The notes: a model not told the origin generated them from the sequence alone. Counted from the stretch's first letter, positions 53,943 through 63,567 are shown. The stretch is 64,000 bases of DNA from Pseudomonas wuhanensis (GCF_030687395.1 NZ_CP117430.1:3038001-3102000); one strand, 5' to 3'. Numbers and translations: made by a program.

Positions 53943-54962
53943 CTATTCGGGCCTCATCGCGGGCAAGCCCGCTCCCACAGGATTTGCGCCGATCCCTGTG
54001 GGAGCGGGCTTGCCCGCGATGGTGGCTTCAAACTCGACGGACATTTCCAGCCTGTTGGGCAACCCCTCCATATCCCCACGGCTCTGCACCGCGCGGCTGC
54101 CGATCCAGTTGGCACGCTGCACGGCGTGGGCAACGCTGTGGTTTTCCAGCAGGGCGCTGATCAGGCCGACGGCAAACCCGTCACCGGCACCGACCGTATC
54201 GACCACTGTCTCCACCGGCACGCCTGCAACGAAACCTTCATCCAGAGGGGTTCGGTAATACGCGCCGTGCGGCCCGAGCTTGATCGCCACGGCTTCAACG
54301 CCCTGGTCGAGGTAAAACGCGGCGATGTCGGCGGGGTCTTCGAAACCGGTGAGCAAACGCCCTTCGCTCAAACCCGGCAGCACCCAATGGGCGAGGGCGG
54401 CGAGACGGTTGATTTCGGTGATCATCTGTTGCTCGCTGGCCCACAGACTCGGGCGCAGGTTAGGGTCGAACGACACGCTGCGCCCGGCATTGCGCATGCG
54501 GGTCATCAGCTCGAAGGACATTTCCCGGGCCGATGCCGACAACGCCGGAGGAATGCCCGTGGCGTGCAAGTGCCCAGCCTTGAGCAATTGCGGCTTGATG
54601 GACTGCACCGACAAATGACTGGCCGCCGAGCCACGACGGAAATACTCAACAACCGGATCGCTGCCATCATCGGCGCGGGACTTGAGTTGAAACCCGGTGG
54701 GGTGCGCCGGGTCGATGTCGACATGAGTGCAATCCAGGCCTTCTTTCTCAAGCGTATCGATGACGAACCTGCCGAGCGAGTCCGCGCCAACCCGGCTCAG
54801 CCAGGCGACGTTAAACCCCAACCGCGACAAGCCAATGGCGACATTGCTGTCGGCCCCGGCAATGCGTTTGTGGAACTGGCCGACGTCGGCCAACTCACCG
54901 TTCTGCTCGGCAACGAACATCGCCATGGTTTCACCGAACGACAGAATATCGATCTCAGACAT
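53943..54962 (-). CDS. kguK: 2-ketogluconate kinase (PfkB family)
   Basis: The 339-residue sugar kinase phosphorylates 2-ketogluconate. It has [20 protein letters not shown] at the start, [15 protein letters not shown], and the catalytic PfkB signature [22 protein letters not shown] 54962 overlaps the kguE stop by eight bases. The last about 26 residues (ending [18 protein letters not shown]) are encoded by an inserted REP pair at 53954-54021, an extension not expected for the family; the native end was probably near residue 314. Confidence 0.92.
   Translation of the reverse strand: MSEIDILSFGETMAMFVAEQNGELADVGQFHKRIAGADSNVAIGLSRLGFNVAWLSRVGADSLGRFVIDTLEKEGLDCTHVDIDPAHPTGFQLKSRADDGSDPVVEYFRRGSAASHLSVQSIKPQLLKAGHLHATGIPPALSASAREMSFELMTRMRNAGRSVSFDPNLRPSLWASEQQMITEINRLAALAHWVLPGLSEGRLLTGFEDPADIAAFYLDQGVEAVAIKLGPHGAYYRTPLDEGFVAGVPVETVVDTVGAGDGFAVGLISALLENHSVAHAVQRANWIGSRAVQSRGDMEGLPNRLEMSVEFEATIAGKPAPTGIGANPVGAGLPAMRPE
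53954..54021. repeat. REP pair forming the 3' end of kguK
   Basis: TCATCGCGGGCAAGCCCGCT and the reverse unit CTGTGGGAGCGGGCTTGCCC lie inside the kguK reading frame and supply its final codons and nearly its stop. Confidence 0.9.
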
Positions 54963-55737
54963 GAGCAGACTCCAGGCGGGATTGACCGAGGTGGGCGAGG
55001 GCGGCGACATGCTCGGAGGTCAACTGCACCAAGTCATCGCCTTGCAGCGGATACTCCGCTGCACGCATCACGTCGTGATCCATGTGCCGCAGCAATTGGC
55101 CCCACAGATGCAGGTCGCTGGCGGCCGGTGGCACCGCCACCAGTTTGCCGTCGGCCCGGCGCGCCACTGCTTTACAGTGCACGTAACCGACATGTCGACC
55201 GAGCAACCGCGCGGCGCTGGCGGCGGATTGGTCCTGCCATTGCCAGTTGCCGATATCGAAGGTCATTTTGATCGGCAGCTGATGTTGTTCGATGTCGGCG
55301 AAGAAACGCTGAAACGGTTCGATTCGGCCGCCGTGCAGCGTCTGGTCGTTTTCCACCAGCAGATGCACCGGGCTCTGTTGCAACTGCAGCGCCAGGGTTT
55401 GCAGATCGTTGTTGTCGGTGAAATAACCCAGGGAGACTTTCAGCCATCTGGCGCCGAATGCCTCGGCGCGCTTCAGGGTCGAGAGCAGTTCAGGATTGGG
55501 TGCCGATTGCCCGGCCAACCACAATTCCATCGGTGAGGAATAAATGCTTTCCAGGCCTTGGGATTGCGTGGCATCAGCCAGTTGCGCGGGGTCTTCGAGG
55601 GTCAATAGTTCTTCGCGCCATTCGATGTGCGTGGCACCGGCAGCGGCCAGCACCTCGACAAAACTGCCTTGGCCGCGTTGGCGGACAAGCTCCGCGCCGT
55701 AGCTGGAAAGGCTGATGGAAACGGGTGGTTTGTTCAT
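54955..55737 (-). CDS. kguE: 2-ketogluconate operon epimerase-like TIM-barrel protein
   Basis: The 260-residue protein is a sugar phosphate isomerase/epimerase-type TIM barrel (xylose-isomerase-like fold): [51 protein letters not shown] and YVHCKAV hold the usual metal-ligand Glu, Asp and His. As KguE it is the first gene of kguEKTD, with an undefined role in 2-ketogluconate use. A PtxS operator lies 14 bases upstream of its ATG at 55737. Confidence 0.92.
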   Translation of the reverse strand: MNKPPVSISLSSYGAELVRQRGQGSFVEVLAAAGATHIEWREELLTLEDPAQLADATQSQGLESIYSSPMELWLAGQSAPNPELLSTLKRAEAFGARWLKVSLGYFTDNNDLQTLALQLQQSPVHLLVENDQTLHGGRIEPFQRFFADIEQHQLPIKMTFDIGNWQWQDQSAASAARLLGRHVGYVHCKAVARRADGKLVAVPPAASDLHLWGQLLRHMDHDVMRAAEYPLQGDDLVQLTSEHVAALAHLGQSRLESAHV

Positions 55738-55750
55738 TGTTATTCACCTC

Positions 55751-55764
55751 TGAAACCGGTTTCA
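55751..55764. promoter_or_regulatory. PtxS operator before kguE
   Basis: TGAAACCGGTTTCA is a perfect 14-base palindrome and the established PtxS recognition sequence. Binding of 2-ketogluconate releases PtxS. Confidence 0.92.
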
Positions 55765-55812
55765 TTTTTGTTCAAAAAAAATGGCTGCTTTAAGGATGTG
55801 TTGTTCTTTCGG

Positions 55813-55987
55813 GCCCCATCGCGGGCAAGCCCGCTCCCACAGGTTTTGTGAACGCCACAGATCGCTGTGATTTGGCAAAAAAATATTGATGTTGAGTTGT
55901 GGGGTTTTTAGGGCCCCATAGCGGGCAAGCCCACACAGATTTTGTGAACGCCACAGATCCCTGTGGGAGCGGGCTTGCCCGCGATGG
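55813..55987. repeat. cluster of three REP units with conserved linkers
   Basis: Units at about 55816-55842, 55917-55937 and 55961-55986 are separated by linkers with TTTTGTGAACGCCACAGATC in two copies. The block GGGCCCCAT-REP-linker is a tandem duplication of about 60 bases; the middle REP has lost GCTCC from its 3' arm and should no longer form the full hairpin. Confidence 0.88.
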
Positions 55988-55998
55988 GGCCCGAACAT

Positions 55999-57024
55999 TC
56001 ACCGAAGATTCCCCAGGGTGGACCCCCGCACAATCAACCGAGCCGAAAAATCCAACGTCCGCACCGGCCCATCATCCCCACGCAGTCGCTTGAGCAAACA
56101 TTCAAACGCACTCGCGCCAATTTCCTCAGTCGGCTGGGCGAGGGCGGTAATCCCACTGCCCACCAACGGATACCAATCCAGATCATCCAGGGCGATCAGC
56201 CCGACATCCTCGAACAGATTGCACTTCAACTCACGCAACGAATGGGTGCTGGCCAGCGCGGCAATACCGTTGGCACAAAACAGCGCTTTCGGGCCAGGAC
56301 CGGGAGTTTGCAAAAAGGTGTTCAAGCGAGCAGTCAAATCGCCGCCAGTTTCAACCACCGCGCCCGAGAACGCCGGACGCTGCGCGACCTGCGCCTTGAA
56401 ACTGCTGACCCGTTCGATCCGCGAACTGGTGCCGTCATACGGCTCGGTGACCATCAGCACATCGCGATAACCGCGTTCTTCAAGGTGGGCAATGGCCATC
56501 TCGACAGCGGCCGGATTATCCAGCCCCACCAGATCGCTATCGAGCTGCTCGACCTTGCGATCCACCAGCACCATGGGCATTTCCTGACGCAACTCGCGCA
56601 GTTCATCGCGGTGATGACCGAGGGTGTTCACGATCAAGCCTTCGATGTTGTAGGAACGCAGCAACGCCAGGTGCTGACGTTCCTGCTCATCATCGCGGTC
56701 GGTATTGCACACCACCAGGCTGTAGCCGTGCTGACGGCAAGCGGTTTCCACCCCGTGCATCACGGCAATCGAATAAGGGTTACGGATATCGGCCACCAAC
56801 ATGCCGATCAGGCGGGTGCGCCCACGTTTCAGGCCGCGGGCCATTTGATTCGGGCGATAGCCCAACTCGCTGATCGCCTGCTCGATGCGCGAGGCAATGG
56901 CATCGGAGAGCAGGGCGCGATCTTCGCCGATGAAGCGCGAGACACTGGCCTTGGAGACCCCGGCGTGTTCGGCGACGTCGAGCATGGTGACGCGGCTGCG
57001 TTGGGCGGCGGAGAAGTCGTTCAT
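55999..57024 (-). CDS. ptxS: LacI-family repressor PtxS
   Basis: The 341-residue repressor has the LacI helix-turn-helix near residues 13-33 (TMLDVAEHAGVSKASVSRFI) with hinge helix PNQMARGLKRG and a periplasmic-binding-like effector domain (VDRKVEQLDSDLVGLDN, ALFCANGIAALAS). It represses kguEKTD and itself, with 2-ketogluconate as effector, as known in P. aeruginosa and P. putida. It is upstream of the operon on the same strand, separated by REP units, with its own operator at 57067. Confidence 0.95.
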   Translation of the reverse strand: MNDFSAAQRSRVTMLDVAEHAGVSKASVSRFIGEDRALLSDAIASRIEQAISELGYRPNQMARGLKRGRTRLIGMLVADIRNPYSIAVMHGVETACRQHGYSLVVCNTDRDDEQERQHLALLRSYNIEGLIVNTLGHHRDELRELRQEMPMVLVDRKVEQLDSDLVGLDNPAAVEMAIAHLEERGYRDVLMVTEPYDGTSSRIERVSSFKAQVAQRPAFSGAVVETGGDLTARLNTFLQTPGPGPKALFCANGIAALASTHSLRELKCNLFEDVGLIALDDLDWYPLVGSGITALAQPTEEIGASAFECLLKRLRGDDGPVRTLDFSARLIVRGSTLGNLR

Positions 57025-57066
57025 GGTGGGCGACCTTGTTATTGGGATAGTTCACACAAAGGGTCC

Positions 57067-57080
57067 TGAAACCGATTTCA
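57067..57080. promoter_or_regulatory. PtxS operator before ptxS
   Basis: TGAAACCGATTTCA differs from the kguE operator in one base and lies 43 bases upstream of the ptxS start, consistent with autoregulation. Confidence 0.88.
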
Positions 57081-57263
57081 GGAAACATCATTACGCAAAT
57101 GCCGTCAAGGTTGCTGTCATTCAAAAATGTAGGAATAAGCGACGAACGGTAGTAAGACCTGTCAGATATGACAGTAGCCAGTCGATTGACTTTGGCGCCT
57201 AATTTAACTCAGCAACCACATCAATCCGGGAATATACACGCCAGCATGATGAGGGCTCATTAC

Positions 57264-58067
57264 ATGTCCCCTATACCGATTTATGAACCTCCAAAGGTGA
57301 TCGGAGTGGCCGATCCCGATGTTGATCCCGCAGGCAATATTCCTTATGAATTGCTGCTAAAAGGTATTGATGTTGTTGTTCCTCTTTGGAAAAACTACGC
57401 ATCAAAACCAGATGAGCGGGATATCCTTGTCGTGTTCTTTGAGCAGCCAGAATTGGAACTGCCTCCGGTGCGGATAGAAAGTATATACTTGCCAGCAGAT
57501 ATCAAGCCGGAATTTATAATTCATATTTCTCCAAAGTATTTGCAGCATAATGGGCCTGGCAATTTGTGGTATGAAGTTTTCGATACTGCTAATAATCCGG
57601 CTTACTCGTTTCGACGAACGCTTACTATCGATCATACTCCTGTTCAGACAGACCTTCCCGCTGCTGAGTTTCCCCACGCCGATAAGTACGGGTATCTCAA
57701 CTGCACAACCGAACCGCCGCTGTGGAACGGTGTAACTGTGAAGTTTCCGCCTCTCCCAAGCTTTGAAGTAGGGGATGTATTTAATATTTTTTGGAGTGCT
57801 TATACCTCTCTTAATGGGAGTGGCCTGCAATTGACAAGGGCGCGCAAAGTAATTAAGCATGACATTTTGACTGAAGAAGATCTCCGCAATGGATTTGTCG
57901 AGGTGGTCACGCCATACGACATTCATATAAAGCCGATGGTCAGTAATGCATCTGCGCTGGTTAGTTATAAAGTGTATCGCGGATCCAGACTCATAGGGAA
58001 ATCAAAGGTCGGGCTGGTAAGGATAGATAGGGTCATACCAGGAGAGGAACTTCCGTGCGGACCTTGA
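57264..58067 (+). CDS. beta-rich hypothetical protein, smaller paralogue
   Basis: The 267-residue product starts MSPIPIYEPPKVIGVADPDV. It has no signal peptide or membrane segment. Alternating hydrophobic strands suggest one or two Ig-like sandwiches; the C-terminal module (GDVFNIFWSAYTS, then VSYKVYRGSRLIGKSKVGLV, RIDRVIPGE) has a counterpart in the next gene (IKFSYKMFRGVREIAASDVD). TGAGGGCTCATTAC precedes ATG 57264; an in-frame ATG at 57168 is less likely. Base composition is visibly more AT-rich than the kgu genes. Related Pseudomonas proteins seem unnamed. Function unknown. Confidence 0.7.
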   Translation: MSPIPIYEPPKVIGVADPDVDPAGNIPYELLLKGIDVVVPLWKNYASKPDERDILVVFFEQPELELPPVRIESIYLPADIKPEFIIHISPKYLQHNGPGNLWYEVFDTANNPAYSFRRTLTIDHTPVQTDLPAAEFPHADKYGYLNCTTEPPLWNGVTVKFPPLPSFEVGDVFNIFWSAYTSLNGSGLQLTRARKVIKHDILTEEDLRNGFVEVVTPYDIHIKPMVSNASALVSYKVYRGSRLIGKSKVGLVRIDRVIPGEELPCGP

Positions 58068-58173
58068 AAGAGCAGTGAGTTATATGTGTAGTCATATAAG
58101 TGAGAGCGTGCATCAGGTGGTCGTTCGTTGAAACCGGTGCGCTATCGATTGCTAAGACATGGAGAAAACCAGA

Positions 58174-60195
58174 ATGAACGCAATAGTTGAAAAGGCCGTA
58201 TTGTCCAGAATGGCAGTGCTTCAAGAAAGAACCTTCAGGTCAGGCGATACACTCGCTGATCCTCCCAAGGCAGTTACTATTCTGGCGCAAACATTGTTGC
58301 CCGACTTGCGAATACCCATCGCAGACTTGCTGTCGCCCTTGAAGTACCTCGTTCCCAAGCCATTGCTTGAAGACGATGATGATTTTCTACAGCCTCAGAT
58401 TCGCAAAATAGGAGATCCAGCCTGGACAGATATTGCCCCCGGCCAATTTATTGAGCTGGGTCCAGTGGCTGACAGGGATTGGACTGTGCCGTTTGAGATT
58501 GCGGTCAGCTTCTTGAAAGAAGAACTCACCCCTGAGCCCCCTACTGAATATGAGATGCGATACATTTATTGGGCTGGAGGAACGAACGACGGTATATCGG
58601 AGAGCACCCTGTACACGATTGACCTGACAGCGCCCTACAAAGTGAAAAATCCGCCATCGGACCGTACGCCGGGCGCACCCACGTGGCCTGCCGATCTGGC
58701 GCCGACCTCACCGATCGATGAAGCTTATCTCGATGGCAAGCCTGGGATTCCCGTCAAGCCAGCAGTCTCCCCAACCTATCACCTGAGTGACATTTACAGT
58801 TTTTACTGGGGGCCCGCACCTGATCCGGCTCGCGATACGCCAGTGTTTGAAGATGTATTGAATGCTGCAGGGGAGGCGTTAATTCCTGCCGACGCATTTA
58901 AGAATGGGGAGGAGGGGCCTAATCAGCTTATTTATGTAGCGAGAGACTTGCCAGGAAATAAAGGGCGCAGATCAAATCCCAGCCAGCGCACTGTGGTCTT
59001 TTTGCCTGACCCTGATCCTGCCACGGTCTTGCCGCCAGTGCTTCCTTTGGCGAATGGTGAAAGTGGCGATAATCTGATTGATCTGCCTGATACTCAATTT
59101 GATACAAGAGGTGTGCAAATTAATGTTTGGGTGCCGACGCCCAACGCACCCGGTGACACAATCATTTGTTTTTGTGGAGGAAAGCCTGTTGGTCCAGAGC
59201 AAAGAGTACGAACCGAAGTCGAATTAATATTTTTTGCTATGTATGATCTTATAAAAGAAGTTTATGGCGATACCGATGGAATAGTACCCATAAAATTTAG
59301 CTATAAAATGTTTCGTGGTGTCCGTGAGATTGCTGCAAGTGATGTCGACATAGATGTGGATATTTCATTCATTGGTCCGGATCCGATTCTTATTGGGTTG
59401 GATGCGCCCCGGCTGACAACAACGGCGGGTAACAACGATGAGGTATTGGAAGGGGACTTCAACGACAATGGTATAAAAATCTTCATTGACCTATTTACTA
59501 CTCCTCCTACTGAAGAAGGTTGGTTGATTGATGTTTCTTATGGCGGTGTAAAAATCGGTCCGACCATTGCTTTGACAACAGGACAAGAAGGCACCACGAT
59601 TCCTGTGTCGCTGCCTTGGGCAACTGTACTTTCCCAAGGCAGCGGAACCAAGGTTTTGAGTTGCAAATTGTATACGCTGACCGGGGTCAATCCGACTGAA
59701 TCCAGGCCAAAGGATATTCTCGTAGAAGCATTTCCAATCGAAATGGCCGCGCCGGAAGTATTAAAGCTTGCAGGTCCACTTAAACGAATTGGCTGCTCTA
59801 CATTGAACTTCCCTTCAGCGTTGGATCCAGGGGATGGTACGTCTAGACGAAATCTGCTGGTGCGCGTACTGAAAAATGCATACACAGTTGACGGTGAAAC
59901 AATCACTCTGAACTACTATGCATACGTCACTGACCCTGCAGTTCCAATTGCTGGTACAGAGGCCGAAGCTACTTACGACATTGTTGGCGATTATCCTGAA
60001 GCCGGCGTCCTCATTAGTATTGGCGATTACATGGAGGACTTCAGGCCGGCACACAATGCAAATGGCAGGGTTACCTATACTATTTCGCGCGGAGGTACAG
60101 GTACTCCAACGCCTGAATCACTACCTGCTGTTCATCGGTTGGATCTGGACAACAGTGAGGGCCAATTCTGTGAAGAGGTGCATCCTCTTCCATAG
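58174..60195 (+). CDS. large beta-rich protein with Ig-like repeats
   Basis: The 673-residue product begins MNAIVEKAVLSRMAVLQERT and has no signal peptide. At least three modules of 120-150 residues repeat a pattern of a linker ending in LPPVLPLANGESGDNLIDLP, a strand like RGVQINVWVPTPNAPGDTII, and a strand pair ending in GPDPI.IGLDAPRL. This is the layout of bacterial Ig-like or adhesin-like domains. GGAG nine bases before ATG 58174 sets the start. It follows its smaller paralogue by 106 bases and precedes an autotransporter gene. AT-rich composition suggests acquisition. No catalytic motif is seen. Confidence 0.72.
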   Translation: MNAIVEKAVLSRMAVLQERTFRSGDTLADPPKAVTILAQTLLPDLRIPIADLLSPLKYLVPKPLLEDDDDFLQPQIRKIGDPAWTDIAPGQFIELGPVADRDWTVPFEIAVSFLKEELTPEPPTEYEMRYIYWAGGTNDGISESTLYTIDLTAPYKVKNPPSDRTPGAPTWPADLAPTSPIDEAYLDGKPGIPVKPAVSPTYHLSDIYSFYWGPAPDPARDTPVFEDVLNAAGEALIPADAFKNGEEGPNQLIYVARDLPGNKGRRSNPSQRTVVFLPDPDPATVLPPVLPLANGESGDNLIDLPDTQFDTRGVQINVWVPTPNAPGDTIICFCGGKPVGPEQRVRTEVELIFFAMYDLIKEVYGDTDGIVPIKFSYKMFRGVREIAASDVDIDVDISFIGPDPILIGLDAPRLTTTAGNNDEVLEGDFNDNGIKIFIDLFTTPPTEEGWLIDVSYGGVKIGPTIALTTGQEGTTIPVSLPWATVLSQGSGTKVLSCKLYTLTGVNPTESRPKDILVEAFPIEMAAPEVLKLAGPLKRIGCSTLNFPSALDPGDGTSRRNLLVRVLKNAYTVDGETITLNYYAYVTDPAVPIAGTEAEATYDIVGDYPEAGVLISIGDYMEDFRPAHNANGRVTYTISRGGTGTPTPESLPAVHRLDLDNSEGQFCEEVHPLP

Positions 60196-60210
60196 ATAAA
60201 GGCTGGCTTG

Positions 60211-60247
60211 CAACAGTGCGACGGGAGAAAGCCCCGTCGCACTGTTG
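60211..60247 (+). terminator. hairpin terminator after the large beta-rich gene
   Basis: CAACAGTGCGACGGG (60211-60225) and CCCGTCGCACTGTTG (60233-60247) form a 15-pair stem with an AGAAAGC-type loop. There is no T-run, so it may act as an mRNA 3'-end stabiliser. Confidence 0.65.
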
Positions 60248-60423
60248 TAATGCATTGATATACGTTTTTAAGAGAAATTCTGAAGGAGTTTTCGCTTATT
60301 AAATAAGGATAAATCCTACAGAACTTTGTGAAACTCCCAGATAGCCTAGCGACCCTCAAATGGCTGGCCTCGCTCATCTCCGAGAGTGCCGGCGCTCGAG
60401 TTTTTTTCAGGTAGGTGTCTACT

Positions 60424-62676
60424 ATGCGAGGCAAATTTTCATTTTTTCCCAGGAGTGCGTCCAGGTGTACGTTGCTGTGCCCCTCGCTACTGGCGTGCTT
60501 CACTTCATTTGCAACCGCTGCGCCCGTCATTGGGGGGAATGTAACTATTAATGGCGGCACACCGGAAAGCTGGGACCTTAGCCAGAATGCGACGCTGACG
60601 GTTAATGGCGCGCAGACGCTCAGTATCACCTCCGACAGTTCGACACTCAATGTAAACACCGGTGGCACGACTCAGCAGATTTCGGCCAGCAATGGCTCGA
60701 GCGTCAATCTGAGCGGGGCGACCGTTTCAGGCATCGGCGGCCTTGCAGCTGTCTTGCTGAGCAACAGTGACGCCACTATCGATAACAGCACCATTACCGG
60801 TAATCGTGTAGGACTGCAGGCGGTTCGCAATGCTGCTACTCAGACCGGCTCCAAGGTTACTGTGACAGGTAACAGCACCATTACCGGTGTATTGGGTGGT
60901 GCCTTGGTCAGTGCCTACAGCACCCTGGATGTTACCGATTCAACCATTCAAGGCACTGGTGCCACGAGTTACGGGATTCGGTTGCGCAGTGGCCAGGCTA
61001 CGGCCAGGAGCAGCACAATCGTTGGCGGGCAAAACGGTGTACTCATTGACCTTGACCCGAATGACGTTCAACCCGCCGTATTGGCCATTGAAAACACCAC
61101 AGTTCAGGGGCATTCCGGTTCGGCGATCCTGGTGGACTTCGCCAATGGAGCGACTTCGACAGCGACCATCTCCTTGAGCAATTCCCGATTGCTGGCAGGC
61201 AACGATACGCTGCTGGATGTGAGAGGCGGTGCCAACACCTCCATGACCGTTAATGGCAGTACGTTGACCGGTAACATCGTTACCGAGCAAGGCAGTACCA
61301 CCCAACTGATCCTGCAGAACGATTCAGTCTTGACCGGCCGCCTGGAAAATGTGGCCAGCACCACCATTAATGACAGTTCCAAATGGGTACTGGTGGATAA
61401 CAGTAACGTTGACAAACTCACGCTCAACAATGGTGGGGCGGTGATATTCGGTGCTGATAACGCCTTCTACCAATTGAACGTGACCACGCTGTCGGGCAAT
61501 GGCCGGTTCGTGATGGGCACAGATTTCGCCACGGGCCAGACCGATTTGCTAAATGTCACAGGGACCGCCAGTGGCAATCATGAATTGTTGATTGCCAGCA
61601 GTGGTGTTGACCCTGCCGCCGGCCAACCGATTCGCGTGGTTCAAACCGCCGCTGGCGATGCGCAGTTTTCTCTGGTCAACGGCGCGGTCGATCTTGGGAC
61701 CTATTCCTACGGGCTGGCAAAAAGTGGCAATGACTGGGTACTCGATCCGAGTACTCGCACGGTCAGTCCGGGCACACGCTCGGTACTTGCTCTATTCAAT
61801 ACCGCATCGACCGTATGGTTAGGCGAGTTGACCTCATTGCGCACTCGCATGGGGGAACTGCGTTTCAATGGCGGCAAGGCGGGCGCCTGGGGCCGCACAT
61901 ACGCCAACAAGTACAACATCGCCGATGGCTCGGGTGTCGGTTACCAACAAACCCAGCAAGGTTTCACGTTGGGCGCAGATGCGCCGCTGCCTGTCGGAGA
62001 TGGCCAATGGCTGGTGGGTGTGATGGCCGGTCAGAGTAAATCCGACCTTGACCTGAAGGCTGGCACCTCAGGGCGTGTAGCTAGCTACTATCTGGGCACA
62101 TACGTCACCTGGCTTGACTCACGGACCGGTTATTATTTCGACGGCGTGTTAAAGGCGAACCGTTTTCGCAATGAAGCGAAAGTCGGTTTGAGCGATGGCG
62201 CCCGGGCCAAGGGCGACTATGACAATTCGGGCCTGGGAGGCTCCATCGAGTTTGGACGCCATATCAGCTTCGCCAATGGAAACTTCCTTGAACCCTTCAC
62301 TCAATGGTCCGCGGTGGTCATTCAGGGCAAGGACTTTTCCCTGGACAACGATTTGCAAGCTGAAGGGGATCGCACGCGTTCCTTTATCGGTAAGGTGGGG
62401 GCTACCGCAGGGCGAAATATCCCGCTCGAACAGGGGCGTGTGATACAGCCATACCTGCGGGCCGCCTGGGCTCACGAGTTCGCGAAGAGCAATGAGGTTC
62501 AGGTCAACAACAATGTCTTTAATAATGATCTGTCCGGTTCTCGAGTTGAGTTGGGTACTGGGGTTGCCGTCGCCATGACGAAAAAACTCCATATGCACGC
62601 TGACTTCGACTACGGCAGTGGTCGAAATTTTGAACAGCCTTTTGGGTTCAACTTTGGCGTTCGTTACGAGTGGTAA
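60424..62676 (+). CDS. type Va autotransporter, pertactin-like
   Basis: The 750-residue product has an N-terminal signal region (MRGKFSFFPRSASRCTLLCP, cleavage near FATAAP), a repetitive threonine/serine/asparagine-rich passenger (about 40-450) with beta-helix rungs such as NVTINGGTPESWDLSQNATL, and a C-terminal barrel (about 480-750: GRTYANKYNIADGSGVGYQQ to FGVRYEW ending in an aromatic residue). Together these indicate self-secretion with the passenger displayed on the surface. The passenger resembles pertactin-type rather than enzyme-type autotransporters; no protease or lipase motif is seen. ATG 60424 is preferred over GTG 60415. Confidence 0.9.
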   Translation: MRGKFSFFPRSASRCTLLCPSLLACFTSFATAAPVIGGNVTINGGTPESWDLSQNATLTVNGAQTLSITSDSSTLNVNTGGTTQQISASNGSSVNLSGATVSGIGGLAAVLLSNSDATIDNSTITGNRVGLQAVRNAATQTGSKVTVTGNSTITGVLGGALVSAYSTLDVTDSTIQGTGATSYGIRLRSGQATARSSTIVGGQNGVLIDLDPNDVQPAVLAIENTTVQGHSGSAILVDFANGATSTATISLSNSRLLAGNDTLLDVRGGANTSMTVNGSTLTGNIVTEQGSTTQLILQNDSVLTGRLENVASTTINDSSKWVLVDNSNVDKLTLNNGGAVIFGADNAFYQLNVTTLSGNGRFVMGTDFATGQTDLLNVTGTASGNHELLIASSGVDPAAGQPIRVVQTAAGDAQFSLVNGAVDLGTYSYGLAKSGNDWVLDPSTRTVSPGTRSVLALFNTASTVWLGELTSLRTRMGELRFNGGKAGAWGRTYANKYNIADGSGVGYQQTQQGFTLGADAPLPVGDGQWLVGVMAGQSKSDLDLKAGTSGRVASYYLGTYVTWLDSRTGYYFDGVLKANRFRNEAKVGLSDGARAKGDYDNSGLGGSIEFGRHISFANGNFLEPFTQWSAVVIQGKDFSLDNDLQAEGDRTRSFIGKVGATAGRNIPLEQGRVIQPYLRAAWAHEFAKSNEVQVNNNVFNNDLSGSRVELGTGVAVAMTKKLHMHADFDYGSGRNFEQPFGFNFGVRYEW

Positions 62677-62697
62677 ATACCCCTGCCAAGTCATGTA

Positions 62698-62728
62698 AAA
62701 AGGAAGCTAGCGCTTCCTTTTTTTACTA
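62698..62728. terminator. bidirectional terminator after the autotransporter
   Basis: AAAGGAAGC and GCTTCCTTT pair around TAGC, with T-runs in both directions (TTTTTTT on plus, TTTTTAC on minus). It separates the convergent genes. Confidence 0.88.
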
Positions 62729-62747
62729 TCACTGTTTTATCAATCGG

Positions 62748-63251
62748 TTACGCAGCTACCGCGCGGGCGCGCAAACTGCTGGAGAGTGCGCTATTTTTCC
62801 TCACCGAAAATTTCACATCAATCGTTAATGCCTTAGGTTCGTCATCGTCGTGGTTTTCAACAACAGCGCCCTTCAATGTTCCGTAAAAAACCCCGGTGAC
62901 GGCATTATATTCCCACACGGCCGTTCCCCCGCTTTGGGTGTAAATAACAGGTTTGGCGGGATTACTATTGTCAGCGTAGGTAAGCCGGACATTATGCGCT
63001 AGCGGCGTCAACTCGTAGGTGCCATTGATTAACCCCTCTTTTGAAAAGGAGAGTGTGATTTCTTTCGTCGTATAATTCGGTTCTCCGGAGCGTTGCCGCG
63101 CAAACATTACGTAAGCGGCGTTATGTTCTGGTGGAAAAGCTTCCTCCTTGAGCTCCACCAGACCTGCGTTAAACTCTTCCGTGGTGTTGATCGTCCCGAT
63201 ACAGGTATTGGCGTTCACTGATTGTCTGAATTTTTGCGTGATCATATTCAT
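62748..63251 (-). CDS. hypothetical protein, paralogue of the gene at the right edge
   Basis: The 167-residue product (MNMITQKFRQSVNANTCIGT ...) is predicted beta-rich and soluble. The second half, ITLSFSKEGLINGTYELTPL, VWEYNAVTGVFYGTLKGAVV and ALTIDVKFSVRKN, lines up with the partial protein at 63568 (HAEGTLIANFIE, KKILVNGEFNIEDN). GGAGACCTTATTG precedes ATG 63251. I recognise no family. It is convergent with the autotransporter gene. Confidence 0.65.
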   Translation of the reverse strand: MNMITQKFRQSVNANTCIGTINTTEEFNAGLVELKEEAFPPEHNAAYVMFARQRSGEPNYTTKEITLSFSKEGLINGTYELTPLAHNVRLTYADNSNPAKPVIYTQSGGTAVWEYNAVTGVFYGTLKGAVVENHDDDEPKALTIDVKFSVRKNSALSSSLRARAVAA

Positions 63252-63526
63252 CAATAAGGTCTCCATAGTCATGACAAGATATCCCGCTATTAAAGACAAC
63301 TTCCGGGATGACGTATCAAAGCGCTAATGGGTCTGCCCTGTAAACTCACAGACTTGCTAGTTTACAAAGCCCGATTAATGTGAATTTTATCTGGGGCTTG
63401 GGTTGACGCTGATCAGGTAGCTGAAATGTGCGCGTAGGGTTTCGATGCCTGGGTCGGCGTCCTGGGGTCAGGTCGATCCGGTTGTGATTGGGCATGGGAA
63501 TCCTGAGTTTATGCGGGGAAGGGCAA
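63252..63526. other. intergenic stretch with a decayed short ORF
   Basis: No intact gene is visible. On the minus strand MPNHNRIDLTPG starts at about 63497 and, after a one-base frameshift, continues DADPGIETLRAHFSYLISVN, which looks like the remains of a small coding sequence. Confidence 0.4.
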
Positions 63527-63555
63527 AACCGTCAGCCTGGGGCTGACGGTTTATT
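63526..63555 (-). terminator. intrinsic terminator of the right-edge gene
   Basis: AAACCGTCAGCC and GGCTGACGGTTT form a 12-pair stem with a three-base loop; TTTTGCCC follows on the minus strand. Confidence 0.8.
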
Positions 63556-63567
63556 GAGCGATGGGCA

